A stretch of 64,000 nt of DNA from Zoogloea sp. Lineage in GTDB: Bacteria > Pseudomonadota > Gammaproteobacteria > Burkholderiales > Rhodocyclaceae. The DNA lies in assembly GCA_016720685.1 (NCBI GenBank), contig JADKKC010000015.1:1-64000 (forward strand), in the 5' to 3' direction. Each line of letters begins with the position of its first letter. Position 1 is the stretch's first letter. The notes below the pieces were generated by a model. The model was not told the origin of the DNA, searched no databases, and was given only the letters and a program-made list of their open reading frames with translations. Position numbers and translations under genes: made by a program. Positions 34,202 through 43,842 of the stretch are shown piece after piece.

Positions 34202-35437
34202 TTGTCCCGTCGCAGAGTTGTCGTAACCGGCCTTGGCGCTGTTTCGCCGGTCGGTAATACCGTTCCTGAAGCCTGGGATGCCATCACCAACGGGCGTTCG
34301 GGCATCGCTCAGATTACCCGTTTCGACACCTCTGCCTTTTCGGCGAAAATTGCCGGAGAGGTAAAGGGCTTCGATATTGGCGCCTACCTTTCTCCGAAGG
34401 AAGCGCGTCGGATGGACGGTTTTATCCATTACGGTCTCGCTGCGGGCATCCAGGCTTTCCGCGACTCCGGGATCGAGGTGACGGAAGCCAATGCCCACCG
34501 GTTCGGCGTGAATATCGGTTCCGGCATTGGCGGTCTGCCGATGATCGAGAATACCCACGACGATTTTCTGGCAGGTGGTCCGCGCAAGATTTCGCCCTTC
34601 TTCATCCCCGGCACGATCATCAACATGATTTCCGGCAATCTGTCGATCATGCTGGGTCTCAAGGGGCCGAACCTGGCTGTGGTCACGGCCTGTACCACCG
34701 GTCTGCACGCGATCGGGATGAGCGCGCGCATGATCGAGTACGGTGATGCGGACATGATGGTTTGCGGTGGTGCCGAATCAACGGTAACGCCTCTGGCTGT
34801 CGGCGGTTTCGCTTCGGCAAAAGCCCTGTCCACGCGCAATGACGATCCTGCAACGGCCAGCCGGCCGTGGGACAAGGATCGTGACGGTTTTGTGCTTGGT
34901 GAAGGCGCTGGCGTGCTGGTGCTGGAAGAGTACGAACACGCAGTCAAGCGCGGTGCACGTATCTACGCTGAAATTGCCGGTTTTGGCATGAGCGGTGATG
35001 CATACCACATGACCGCTCCGGATACGGATGGTCCGCGACGCAGTATGGTCAATGCGCTGCAGAACGCCAAGGTCAATCCCGACGAGGTGCAGTACCTCAA
35101 TGCCCACGGCACCTCGACGCCGCTGGGTGACAAGAACGAAACCGAAGCTATCAAGCTGGCGTTTGGTGCCGATGTTGCCAAGTCGCTGGTGGTGAACTCC
35201 ACCAAGTCGATGACGGGCCACCTGCTGGGTGGCGCGGGTGGCCTTGAATCCGTGCTGACGGCCCTGGCTGTTTATCACCAGGTGTCGCCACCGACGATCA
35301 ACATTTTCGAGCAGGATCCGGAGTGTGATCTCGATTATTGTGCAAACATTGCCCGGCCAATGAAGATTGACGTGGCAGTCAAGAACAATTTCGGGTTTGG
35401 TGGTACCAACGGTACCCTGGTGTTCAGGAAGGTTTGA
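34202..35437 (+). CDS. fabF: 3-oxoacyl-ACP synthase II (FabF)
   Basis: Elongating condensing enzyme, 411 aa, starting with TTG at 34202 and AGGAG upstream; no ATG lies near the family N-terminus SRRRVVVTGLGAVSPVG. The triad is complete: Cys in VTACTTGLHAIG, His in LNAHGTSTPLGD and His in MTGHLLGGAGG. It closes the fab operon. Confidence 0.96.
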   Translation: MSRRRVVVTGLGAVSPVGNTVPEAWDAITNGRSGIAQITRFDTSAFSAKIAGEVKGFDIGAYLSPKEARRMDGFIHYGLAAGIQAFRDSGIEVTEANAHRFGVNIGSGIGGLPMIENTHDDFLAGGPRKISPFFIPGTIINMISGNLSIMLGLKGPNLAVVTACTTGLHAIGMSARMIEYGDADMMVCGGAESTVTPLAVGGFASAKALSTRNDDPATASRPWDKDRDGFVLGEGAGVLVLEEYEHAVKRGARIYAEIAGFGMSGDAYHMTAPDTDGPRRSMVNALQNAKVNPDEVQYLNAHGTSTPLGDKNETEAIKLAFGADVAKSLVVNSTKSMTGHLLGGAGGLESVLTALAVYHQVSPPTINIFEQDPECDLDYCANIARPMKIDVAVKNNFGFGGTNGTLVFRKV

Positions 35438-35467
35438 CGGCTCTCCGGGGGCGGGAATCCGTACCTC

Positions 35468-35905
35468 GTGACCGTCATTGAAATTCAGCCGTCGCGGCTG
35501 CTCGTCATCGTGGTGATGGCGATGCACGCCGCGGCGGCTTTTTCGTTTTTGCTGGGTGTTCCCGATGGCGGGTTGCGTGGGGCGTGCCTCGCGCTGCTGG
35601 CCGTGTCCTTGTTTCATTTTCTGCGGGTATGGAGGCGGCGTGGGCCGCGCCGCCTCTGCCTTCAGGATGAAGGAGGACTGATTGTCGAGCCTGAGGGGGC
35701 CGGTGAGCTGGAGGCTCGCTTGCTGCCAGCGACGGTCGTGCTGAATAAGGCCGTCTGGCTGGTGTGGCAGAAAAGTGCAGCGAAAAAACGCGGAGCGGTG
35801 CTGCTTGTATCCGATCAATTGTCGCCAATGCACTGGCGGGCCCTGCAGATATGGGTGCGCCTGCGGGCGAGGCCGGCAGGCGCACAGCAGGCGGATGGCG
35901 CTTAG
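35468..35905 (+). CDS. YgfX-like small membrane protein
   Basis: 145 aa from GTG 35468. The N-terminus has two hydrophobic segments (residues ~12-30 and ~36-50) followed by a basic RVWRRRGPRR turn and a soluble tail ending QIWVRLRARPAG. This topology and the location next to nadB and rpoE match YgfX (CptA) genes of proteobacteria. The function is debated, either succinate dehydrogenase assembly context or toxin; neither is shown here. The 3' end overlaps nadB by 4 bp on the opposite strand. Confidence 0.65.
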   Translation: MTVIEIQPSRLLVIVVMAMHAAAAFSFLLGVPDGGLRGACLALLAVSLFHFLRVWRRRGPRRLCLQDEGGLIVEPEGAGELEARLLPATVVLNKAVWLVWQKSAAKKRGAVLLVSDQLSPMHWRALQIWVRLRARPAGAQQADGA

Positions 35906-37494
35906 GTCTTGCTGCTGTCGGTGGGGCGCAGAATGGTGTTGCGAGCCTTTGGAAGGACTTCCGGGTAGTCCCGGCTGAAATGCAGGCCGCGGCTCTCCTT
36001 GCGCTTCAAGGCGCTGCGTACGATCAGGTCTGCGGTGACGACGAGGTTGCGCAGCTCGATGAGGTCGTTGCTGACCCGGAAGTTGCTGTAGAACTCCTCG
36101 ATTTCGCGGGCCAGCAGGCGAATGCGGTGCTGGGCGCGCTGAAGCCGCTTGTTGGTGCGTACGATCCCGACGTAGTCCCACATGAAGCGGCGTAGTTCGT
36201 CCCAGTTGTGGGAGATGACGATCGCTTCGTCGGAGTCGGTGACGCGGCTTTCATCCCATTGGGGCAGGGAGTCGGCCCGGCTGCGGGGATTGGCAAGAAT
36301 GTCGCTGGCTGCGGCTTCGCTGAAAACCAGGCATTCGAGCAGTGAGTTGCTGGCCAGCCGGTTGGCGCCGTGCAGACCGGTGCAGGCCGTTTCGCCGATA
36401 GCGTAGAGGCCGCTCACGTCGGTGCGGGCGCGAAGGTCGGTGACGATGCCGCCGCACGAGAAATGAGCGGCGGGTACGACCGGGATCGGCTGCTGGGTGA
36501 TGTCGATGCCGAGCTCCAGGCAGCGGGCCAGGATGTTCGGGAAATGCTCCTTGAGAAAGTCGGCCGGTTTGTGGCTGATGTCGAGGAATACGCAGTCGAG
36601 GCCGTGCTTCTTCATCTCGAAATCGATGGCGCGGGCGACCACGTCACGAGGCGCGAGCTCCTCGCGACTGTCGTAGTCCGGCATGAACCGGCTGCCGTCC
36701 GGACGGCGCAGCAGGCCGCCTTCGCCGCGCACGGCTTCGGAAATGAGGAAGGACTTTGCTTGCGGGTGGTAAAGACAGGTTGGGTGGAACTGGATGAACT
36801 CCATGTTCGCAACCCGGCAACCTGCCCGCCAGGCCATTGCAACGCCGTCGCCGGTGGCCGTGTCGGGATTGGTCGTGTAGAGGTAAACCTTGCACGTGCC
36901 GCCGGTGGCCAGCACCGTGTGGCTGGCTGAAAAAGTGCGTACTTCATCGTTGGCGATGTCGAGCACGTAGGCGCCGAGGCAGCCTTCCTCCGGGCGGCCG
37001 ATCTTTCGCCCGACGATCAGGTCGACCGCAATGTGCTGCTCGAAGATCGCGATGTTCGAGTGGGCCCTAACCTGTTCGGTAAGGGTCGCCTGCACGGCAG
37101 CACCCGTGGCGTCGGCTGCATGAATGATGCGTCTCTGGCTGTGGCCGCCTTCACGTGTCAGGTGGTAACCGATGGGGGAGCTGGTGTCGCTGCTGAACGG
37201 GACGCCCTGATCGATCAGCCAGCGGATGACGCGGGGCCCGTTTTCGACGACGAAGCGGGTGGCGCTATCGGAGCACAGGCCGGCTCCGGCCGTAAGCGTG
37301 TCGGCAACATGGGCTTCGATGCTGTCGGCGGCCGGGTCGAGCACGGCGGCGATGCCACCCTGGGCCCATGCGCTGGCGCTGTCTTCCAGTGTTCGTTTGG
37401 TAACTATGGCTACCTTGAGGCTGTCGGCGAGGCGCAACGCCAGAGATTGGCCGGCAAGGCCGCTGCCCAATATCAAAACATCAAAAGCGGTCAC
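35902..37494 (-). CDS. nadB: L-aspartate oxidase
   Basis: First enzyme of de novo NAD synthesis; oxidises aspartate to iminoaspartate with FAD. 530 aa from GTG 37494, starting TAFDVLILGSGLAGQSLAL (FAD-binding GxGxxG). It also has SAWAQGGIAAVL, EGGHSQRRIIHAADATG, FIQFHPTCLY and the C-terminal helical domain ending in SRGLHFSRDYPE. The longer frame upstream to 37569 would run into the rpoE promoter. It is divergent from rpoE. Confidence 0.95.
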   Translation of the reverse strand: MTAFDVLILGSGLAGQSLALRLADSLKVAIVTKRTLEDSASAWAQGGIAAVLDPAADSIEAHVADTLTAGAGLCSDSATRFVVENGPRVIRWLIDQGVPFSSDTSSPIGYHLTREGGHSQRRIIHAADATGAAVQATLTEQVRAHSNIAIFEQHIAVDLIVGRKIGRPEEGCLGAYVLDIANDEVRTFSASHTVLATGGTCKVYLYTTNPDTATGDGVAMAWRAGCRVANMEFIQFHPTCLYHPQAKSFLISEAVRGEGGLLRRPDGSRFMPDYDSREELAPRDVVARAIDFEMKKHGLDCVFLDISHKPADFLKEHFPNILARCLELGIDITQQPIPVVPAAHFSCGGIVTDLRARTDVSGLYAIGETACTGLHGANRLASNSLLECLVFSEAAASDILANPRSRADSLPQWDESRVTDSDEAIVISHNWDELRRFMWDYVGIVRTNKRLQRAQHRIRLLAREIEEFYSNFRVSNDLIELRNLVVTADLIVRSALKRKESRGLHFSRDYPEVLPKARNTILRPTDSSKT

Positions 37495-37585
37495 TTCGGT
37501 ATTTCCGCGTGGGCAATATTTTGGAAGGCCGACTATAGCATGTGGGCTTGGTCGCACCGAAGCCAACAAAACCCTTCGGGCGACT

Positions 37586-37612
37586 GAACTATGCTGCCGG
37601 AGCTGCGGTCAA
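37586..37612 (+). promoter_or_regulatory. putative sigma-E-type autoregulated promoter
   Basis: GAACT (37586-37590) and GGTCAA (37607-37612) are separated by 16 nt, close to the extracytoplasmic sigma-E consensus (GAACTT, spacer of 15-16, GGTCTAA). The position 95 nt before the rpoE start fits autoregulation. Confidence 0.5.
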
Positions 37613-37707
37613 CCCCAGTGCTTTGGCAGGGATTTGCGGTCGCTCGGGTATACTGTGCGGTCTGTGGCCAACCGGCCCACGACACACAAGGTATACCTTC
37701 CCCGACC

Positions 37708-38307
37708 ATGAGCGATCGCGAAATTGACCAGCAGTTGGTCGAGCGTGTCCAGCGCGGCGACAAGCAGGCTTTCGGCCTGCTTGTCGCGAAGTATCAGCGC
37801 AAGCTCGCCCGGCTTCTGTCGAGATTGATCAGAGATCCCGCCGAAGTGGAGGATGTCGCCCAGGAAACGTTCATCAAGGCTTACAAGGCTTTGCCGGCTT
37901 TTCGTGGAGACAGCGCTTTTTATACATGGCTCTATCGTATCGGGATAAATACCGCCAAGAATTTTCTCGTTTCGCAAGGCCGGCGCGCACCGACCACGAC
38001 GGATTTCGATTCCGAGGAGGCCGAGACCTTCGAGGATGCGGATCAGTTGAGGGACAACAACACGCCAGAGCGTCTGTTGATGACCAAGCAGATCGGCGAC
38101 ACGGTTAATGTGGCGATGGAGGCCCTGCCCGAAGAATTGAGGACGGCGATTGTGTTGCGTGAAATCGAAGGTTTGAGCTACGAGGAGATCGCCACGATCA
38201 TGGAGTGCCCTATCGGCACGGTTCGCTCGCGGATTTTCCGTGCGCGGGAAGCTATTTCCGAAAAGCTCAAGCCGTTGCTCGATACGGCTCCGAACAAGAG
38301 GTGGTGA
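37708..38307 (+). CDS. rpoE: RNA polymerase sigma factor RpoE (ECF)
   Basis: 199 aa from ATG 37708. Region 2 reads DVAQETFIKAYKALPAFRG with FYTWLYRIGINTAKNF, and region 4 reads REIEGLSYEEIATIMECPIGT. It controls the envelope stress response and is held by RseA. It heads the rpoE-rseA-rseB-rseC-mucD operon; rseA starts 4 bp after the stop. Confidence 0.96.
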   Translation: MSDREIDQQLVERVQRGDKQAFGLLVAKYQRKLARLLSRLIRDPAEVEDVAQETFIKAYKALPAFRGDSAFYTWLYRIGINTAKNFLVSQGRRAPTTTDFDSEEAETFEDADQLRDNNTPERLLMTKQIGDTVNVAMEALPEELRTAIVLREIEGLSYEEIATIMECPIGTVRSRIFRAREAISEKLKPLLDTAPNKRW

Positions 38308-38311
38308 CACG

Positions 38312-38857
38312 ATGAAAGAAAAGGTTTCGGCCCTGCTGGATGGCGCGCTCGACGATGACGCTTCGTCGCGCATGCTGGAGTCCCTGAAGCGGGACGGGGC
38401 GCTCAGGCGGAATTGGGAAAATTATTGCCTCATCGGGGACGTGCTGCGGGACGAGGATGTGTTGTCCTCAGACTTTACCCGCAAGGTCATGCAGTGCCTG
38501 GAAGACGAACCGACGGTTCTTGCGCCTGTCCGGCGGGACACGGGCAATGGCTGGGTACGTCATCTCATGCCTATCGCCGCTTCCGTGATGGGGGTGGCTG
38601 CAGTTGGCTGGGTTGCAATGACCCTCAATGGGGCCGGTCAGGATTCCATTCAGATGGCCGCCACCAAGGCGCCAGCGCTTGTGGTGGCTGCGCAGGCGTC
38701 AGCGGGGGGGCGAACTGCCGCAGCCAGTGCGTCGGTCGAGTCCACGGAGCGCGAATATCTTTTTGCCCATCAGGCAATGGCGCCATCGGCAGCCATGCCC
38801 GGCGTGGCGCTTTATGTTCGGACCGTTTCGGATGCCCGTGCAGCCGGTGAAAGATGA
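38312..38857 (+). CDS. rseA: anti-sigma-E factor RseA
   Basis: 181 aa. The N-terminal cytoplasmic domain (KEKVSALLDGALDDDAS, NWENYCLIGDVLR) binds sigma-E. A single transmembrane helix lies at about residues 85-105 (LMPIAASVMGVAAVGWVAM), followed by an Ala-rich periplasmic tail. It is degraded by stepwise proteolysis under stress. ATGA overlap with rseB. Confidence 0.9.
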   Translation: MKEKVSALLDGALDDDASSRMLESLKRDGALRRNWENYCLIGDVLRDEDVLSSDFTRKVMQCLEDEPTVLAPVRRDTGNGWVRHLMPIAASVMGVAAVGWVAMTLNGAGQDSIQMAATKAPALVVAAQASAGGRTAAASASVESTEREYLFAHQAMAPSAAMPGVALYVRTVSDARAAGER

Positions 38858-39822
38858 AGCATCTTTTCTGTGTTTTGATGGCTTTTTTTGCCTGGTGCAG
38901 TGTCGCATCAGCCCAGGTGCCCACCGATCCCCTGAGTTGGCTGGGGCGAATTTCAAGCGCGGCCCACAAGCTTAATTACACAGGTACCTTCATTTACCAG
39001 AATGGCAAGAGCGTCGAGACTTCTCGAATCGCCCATCTGGTGGATGGCGGGGCTGAGTACGAAAAGCTTGAGGCGCTGGACGGCAGTCCGCGTGAGGTCG
39101 TCCGCAGCAACGAAGAGGTACAGTGCTTTTTACCGGATCAGAAGCTTCTGATCGTTGATCAGTCGTCTGCCCGGCGCAGTTTTCCCGCCCGTTTGCCGGC
39201 ATCTCCCAATGTGCTGGCCGAGAATTACCGGATCCGGAAAGGCGAGGTCGTCCGGATTGCGGGGCTGGAGAGCCAGCAGATCATCCTTGAGCCCAAGGAT
39301 GACATGCGTTTTGGTCACCACTTCTGGGCCGATGTGGCTTCAGGCCTGTTATTGCGCGCGCGTCTGATCGGTGAGAAGGGTGAGAGCATCGAGCAGTTCG
39401 CGTTCAATGAGGTCCAGATTGGAGCGGCTTTCGACAAGGAAAAGGTCAAGCCGAGCTTCGTGCGCGCCGCGGACTGGCGGGTCGTCAATGCCCGCGGCAA
39501 CGAAGTGAGGGTTGAAGATACCGGCTGGGTTTTCAAGAACACGATTCCGGGTTTTCGCCAGGTCGTGTCGGTGGTGCGTCAGGCACGCAAGTCGCGTGGT
39601 GATGCCTACCACGTGGTTTTTTCCGATGGTCTGGCGGCGATTTCAGTCTTCATCGAACCCGCCGCACCGGCCAAGGGCAGTGCCCAGAGCGGCATGAGCA
39701 CTTCTGGCGCGGTGAATATCTTCCGACGCACGGTTGCTGACCACTTGATCACTGTTTTGGGCGAAGTGCCGTCCCAGGCTCTCGTCCGTATCGCCGATGG
39801 CGTGGAAATGCGGAAACGCTGA
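38854..39822 (+). CDS. rseB: periplasmic sigma-E regulator RseB/MucB
   Basis: 322 aa with an N-terminal signal peptide (LFCVLMAFFAWCSVASA). The N-terminal LolA-like fold has the family motifs YTGTFIYQNGKSVETSRI and YEKLEALDGSPREV. RseB shields RseA from proteolysis and senses lipoprotein or LPS intermediates. Its stop shares one base with the rseC start. Confidence 0.93.
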   Translation: MKHLFCVLMAFFAWCSVASAQVPTDPLSWLGRISSAAHKLNYTGTFIYQNGKSVETSRIAHLVDGGAEYEKLEALDGSPREVVRSNEEVQCFLPDQKLLIVDQSSARRSFPARLPASPNVLAENYRIRKGEVVRIAGLESQQIILEPKDDMRFGHHFWADVASGLLLRARLIGEKGESIEQFAFNEVQIGAAFDKEKVKPSFVRAADWRVVNARGNEVRVEDTGWVFKNTIPGFRQVVSVVRQARKSRGDAYHVVFSDGLAAISVFIEPAAPAKGSAQSGMSTSGAVNIFRRTVADHLITVLGEVPSQALVRIADGVEMRKR

Positions 39823-40277
39823 TGCGTGTAAACGGTGTCGTGCTGCGGGTGGAAGGACGGTTTGCGTGGGTGGATGTGACCGTTTCGCAGGGTTGTGGTC
39901 GTTGCAATGAGCCCGGCGGTTGCGGCGGCGTGAATATTGCGCGGCCCTTTGGTGCGTCCAGTCAGGCTGTGAGGGTTTCCAATGAAATCGGCGTGCAGCC
40001 CGGAGAGCAGGTGGACGTTCTGATCGACGATGGTGTGCCGTTGAGAGCCGCGTTGGTCGCCTATGCTTTTCCGGTGCTCGGTCTTCTTGCTGGTGCAGCC
40101 TTGGGCGCCGCGGTGGCGTCGCCGGGCAGCGTGGATCTTTCTGCAGGTGTGGGGGCTGTGGCGGGTGGGTTTGCCGCGGCGCTGCTCGGACGGCGAAGCG
40201 CAGCTTTGCCCAATGTTGACTTGCCGCTTCGTCTTGAGCGGATTCCTGCGTCCGAGGCGGGGGTGTGCGGACGATGA
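39822..40277 (+). CDS. rseC: RseC/MucC family membrane protein
   Basis: 151 aa. The cysteine cluster GCGRCNEPGGCGG follows a short beta-rich N-terminus, and two transmembrane helices lie at ~78-125. This is the RseC/MucC layout; a role in SoxR reduction (Rsx-linked) or sigma-E modulation is known only for some relatives. It overlaps mucD by 4 nt. Confidence 0.88.
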   Translation: MRVNGVVLRVEGRFAWVDVTVSQGCGRCNEPGGCGGVNIARPFGASSQAVRVSNEIGVQPGEQVDVLIDDGVPLRAALVAYAFPVLGLLAGAALGAAVASPGSVDLSAGVGAVAGGFAAALLGRRSAALPNVDLPLRLERIPASEAGVCGR

Positions 40278-41704
40278 ACCTGCCCGTTCCGATGTTGAGA
40301 GTTTTCTGTTTTCTGGGACTCGTTTTCTCCCTGTTGATCCCGCAGGCCGGTTACGCCAGGGATTTGCCCGACTTTGCCGATCTGGCCGAGCGCCAGGGCT
40401 CGGCGGTGGTCAATATCAGCACGACCCAGGCCGGCCGTCAGGGGAAGGGTATTCCGAGCCTGGAAGAAGACGACCCCATGTTCGACCTCTTCAGGCGTTT
40501 CATACCCCGCACTCCGGGCGCGCCGCGAGCCGAGCCCGACAGTCGTTCGCTCGGGTCGGGTTTCATCGTTTCGACTGACGGCTATGTCCTCACCAATGCC
40601 CATGTGGTCGAGGGGGCCGACGAGATCATCGTCAAGCTCACCGACAAGCGCGAATTCGCCGCGCGCCTGATCGGTGCCGATCCGCGCACCGACGTGGCGC
40701 TCCTCAAGATCGATGCGAGCGGACTGCCGAGGGTGACGCTGGGTGATCCGGGCAGGCTGCGGGTTGGCGACTGGGTCGTGGCCATTGGCTCGCCCTTCGG
40801 TTTCGAGAATTCGGTGACGGCAGGTATCGTCAGCGCCAAGGGGCGCTCGCTGCCGCAAGAAAATTTCGTGCCCTTCATCCAGACCGACGTGGCGATCAAT
40901 CCGGGCAATTCGGGCGGTCCGCTGTTCAACATGAAAGGTGAAGTGGTTGGAATCAATTCGCAAATCTACAGCCGGACGGGCGGTTTCATGGGTTTGTCCT
41001 TCGCCATTCCCATCGATGTGGCCATGGACGTACAAGGGCAGCTCAAGGCGGGTGGTCGTGTCCAGCGGGGGCGGATCGGCGTTGTGATCCAGGAGGTTTC
41101 CCGCGAACTCGCCGACAGCTTCAAGCTCGGCACGCCGGTCGGGGCGCTGGTCAGCAGCGTGGAAAAGGGCAGCCCGGCGGACAAGGCCGGCATCGAGCAG
41201 GGCGACATCGTCCTGCGCTTCGACCATCGCCCGGTGAGTGTGTCCAGCGACTTGCCGCGGATTGTCGGGAGCACCCGGCCCGGCAGCAAGGCGCCGGTTC
41301 AGGTGTGGCGCCGGGGCGCACTCAAGGAACTCGCGGTCGTCGTGGCCGAGTTGCCCGAAGATCGCGCCCGCAAGGTGGTGGCAAGGGCGCTGCGCCCGGA
41401 TGTTGCGCCCAACAAGCTCGGTCTGGCCGTCGTCGAGGCCACGGCCGAGCAGCGCCGCGACGGGCGTCTGGGGGCCGGTGGCGTTGTCGTGGATGCCTTG
41501 CGCAGTGCTTCGGCGCGAGCCTCCGAGATCCAGGCCGGGGACGCGATCCTGGCGCTGATCAGCAAGGGCGTGCGCATCGATGTCCGTTCTGTGGAGCAGT
41601 TCAACCGGGTCGTCGGAGCCCTCGAGGCGGGCCAGACGGTGACCGTGCTGGTGCTGCGCGGCGAGTTCCAGACCTTTGTTCCCCTGCGAGCCCTTGAGCG
41701 CTGA
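40274..41704 (+). CDS. mucD: periplasmic serine protease DegP/MucD (Do family)
   Basis: 476 aa from ATG 40274, with a signal peptide (MLRVFCFLGLVFSLLIP, cleaved near GYA). The trypsin-like domain has its triad in LTNAHVVEG (His), DPRTDVALLK (Asp) and NPGNSGGPLFN (Ser). Two PDZ domains follow. It degrades misfolded envelope proteins and belongs to the sigma-E regulon, consistent with its place last in the rpoE operon. Confidence 0.95.
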   Translation: MNLPVPMLRVFCFLGLVFSLLIPQAGYARDLPDFADLAERQGSAVVNISTTQAGRQGKGIPSLEEDDPMFDLFRRFIPRTPGAPRAEPDSRSLGSGFIVSTDGYVLTNAHVVEGADEIIVKLTDKREFAARLIGADPRTDVALLKIDASGLPRVTLGDPGRLRVGDWVVAIGSPFGFENSVTAGIVSAKGRSLPQENFVPFIQTDVAINPGNSGGPLFNMKGEVVGINSQIYSRTGGFMGLSFAIPIDVAMDVQGQLKAGGRVQRGRIGVVIQEVSRELADSFKLGTPVGALVSSVEKGSPADKAGIEQGDIVLRFDHRPVSVSSDLPRIVGSTRPGSKAPVQVWRRGALKELAVVVAELPEDRARKVVARALRPDVAPNKLGLAVVEATAEQRRDGRLGAGGVVVDALRSASARASEIQAGDAILALISKGVRIDVRSVEQFNRVVGALEAGQTVTVLVLRGEFQTFVPLRALER

Positions 41705-41945
41705 TTTCGAACTGACGGTACTCAGCCGGGAGTGGTGCCACCTGTGCCACGACCTGCTGGATGCCTTGCGTCCGTTGCAGCAGGAAATCGGTTTTGCGGT
41801 GAAGGTTGTGGACGTGGATGCCTTCCCGGAACTGGAGGCGGTGTGGAACGAGAAGGTGCCGGTGGTGCTGGCTGGCGAGATTGAGCTGTGTCACTACTTT
41901 CTCGACGAAGCCGCGGTCCGTGCTCATTTCCTGCGTATCGGTTAG
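41694..41945 (+). CDS. glutaredoxin-like thiol protein
   Basis: 83 aa with a CxxC active site (WCHLC near residue 14), a cis-Pro region KVPVVLAG and a thioredoxin-like fold of DUF836/glutaredoxin type. The TTG start at 41694 lies inside the mucD end; another TTG at 41676 is possible. Coupling to mucD suggests a role in envelope or redox stress, but this is inference. Confidence 0.78.
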   Translation: MSADFELTVLSREWCHLCHDLLDALRPLQQEIGFAVKVVDVDAFPELEAVWNEKVPVVLAGEIELCHYFLDEAAVRAHFLRIG

Positions 41946-41979
41946 AATGCAAGTCTTTGCCAGGCAAACAAATTTTCTC

Positions 41980-42003
41980 AGGGTGCCCTACGGCACCCTT
42001 TTT
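41980..42003 (+). terminator. terminator/attenuator-like hairpin directly before lepA
   Basis: AGGGTGCC-CTAC-GGCACCCT stem followed by TTTT, ending only 8 nt before the lepA ATG. It ends the rpoE-mucD-grx transcript or acts as an attenuator within it. A TAGAAT -10-like element at 41943-41948 could start a short lepA leader containing this hairpin. Confidence 0.75.
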
Positions 42004-42011
42004 CATGGCCT

Positions 42012-43809
42012 ATGCAGCATATAAGAAACTTTTCAATCATTGCCCATATCGACCACGGTAAATCCACCCTGGCCGACCGGATCATTCAATTGTGCGGCGG
42101 TCTTTCCGCCCGCGAGATGGAGTCCCAGGTGCTCGACTCGATGGATATCGAGCGCGAGCGGGGCATTACCATCAAGGCCCAGACTGCGGCGCTGAGTTAC
42201 CGCGCCCGCGACGGCCAGGTGTACAACCTCAACCTCATCGATACGCCGGGACACGTGGACTTCTCCTATGAAGTGTCGCGCTCCCTGGCCGCCTGCGAAG
42301 GCGGCCTGCTGGTGGTCGACGCATCCCAGGGGGTCGAGGCGCAAACCGTCGCCAACTGCTATACCGCGCTGGAGCAGGGCGTCGAGGTGGTGCCGGTTCT
42401 CAACAAGATGGACCTGCCTCAGGCCAATCCCGAAGGCGCCAAGCAGGAAATCGAGGACGTCATCGGCATCGACGCGAGCGACGCGATTCCCTGTTCGGCC
42501 AAGACCGGCATGGGCGTCGAGGACATCCTCGAAGCCGTCATCGCACGCATTCCGCCGCCCAAGGGCGATCCGGACGCACCGTTGAAGGCGCTGATCATCG
42601 ATTCGTGGTTCGACAACTACGTTGGCGTGGTCATGCTGGTGCGGGTCGTCGATGGCACGCTCAAGCCCAAGGACAAGATCATGTTCATGTCCACCGGCAC
42701 GCAGCAGCTGTGCGAGCAGGTTGGCGTGTTCACGCCCAAGTCCCAGCCGCGAGAGTCGATTTCCGCCGGTCAGGTGGGCTTCATCATCGCCGGTATCAAG
42801 GAACTCAAGGCCGCCAAGGTGGGCGACACGATCACCCTCGCCGGCAACAAGGCCGCCGAGCCGCTGGCGGGTTTCAAGGAAATCAAGCCGCAGGTTTTCG
42901 CGGGTCTGTATCCGGTCGAGTCCAACGAGTACGACCAGCTGCGTGAGTCGCTCGAAAAGCTGCGCCTCAACGACGCCTCGTTGCAGTTCGAGCCGGAAGT
43001 CTCCCAGGCGCTGGGTTTCGGCTTCCGCTGTGGCTTCCTGGGCCTGCTGCACATGGAAATCGTGCAGGAGCGCCTCGAGCGCGAGTTCGACATGAATCTC
43101 ATCACCACGGCGCCGACCGTGGTGTACGAAGTTCTGATGAAGGACGGCGTGGTCGAGCAGATCTCCAACCCGTCCAAGCTGCCTGATCTGTCGAAGGTCG
43201 AGGGAGGTGCGCGAGCCGATCATCAAGGCCGTGATCTTCTTGCCGCAGGAATACGTCGGCTCGGTGATCACGCTGTGCAACCAGAAGCGCGGTTCGCAGG
43301 TGGACATGCTCTACCACGGTCGCCAGGTGCAGCTGATCTACGACATGCCGATGAACGAAGTGGTGATGGACTTCTTCGACAAGTTGAAGTCTGTCTCCCG
43401 CGGCTACGCGTCGCTCGATTACGAGTTCAAGGAATATCGTGCGGCCGATCTGGTCAAGCTCGATGTGCTGGTGTCCAGCGAGAAGGTCGACGCGTTGTCG
43501 ATCATCGTGCACCGGGCCAACTCCCAGTACCGGGGGCGCGAACTCGTGGCCAAGCTGCGCGAATTGATTCCGCGCCAGATGTTCGACGTCGCCATCCAGG
43601 CGGCCATCGGGTCGAACATCGTGGCCCGCGAAACCATCAAGGCCCTGCGCAAGAACGTGTTGGCCAAGTGCTATGGCGGCGACATTACGCGGAAGAAGAA
43701 GCTCCTCGAGAAGCAGAAAGAGGGCAAGAAGCGTATGAAGCAGGTCGGTAACGTGGAAATTCCGCAGGAGGCCTTCCTGGCCGTGCTGCGGGTCGATGAA
43801 GGCAAATAA
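42012..43809 (+). CDS. lepA: elongation factor 4 (LepA), one-base insertion
   Basis: GTPase that acts on stalled ribosomes, with G motifs AHIDHGKSTLADR, DTPGHVDF and NKMDLPQA. The frame breaks in a GGG run at 43202-43204: removing one G restores LSKVEEVREPIIKAVIF and continuity to the C-terminal KQVGNVEIPQEAFLAVL ending at 43809, giving about 598 aa. Both halves are fully conserved, so an erroneous extra G is likelier than gene loss. No clear Shine-Dalgarno precedes ATG 42012, where a terminator-like hairpin sits instead. lepB follows. Confidence 0.92.
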
Positions 43810-43842
43810 GCCGGTGTTCAGCCGGCTGGCAGGAGTGGTTGA

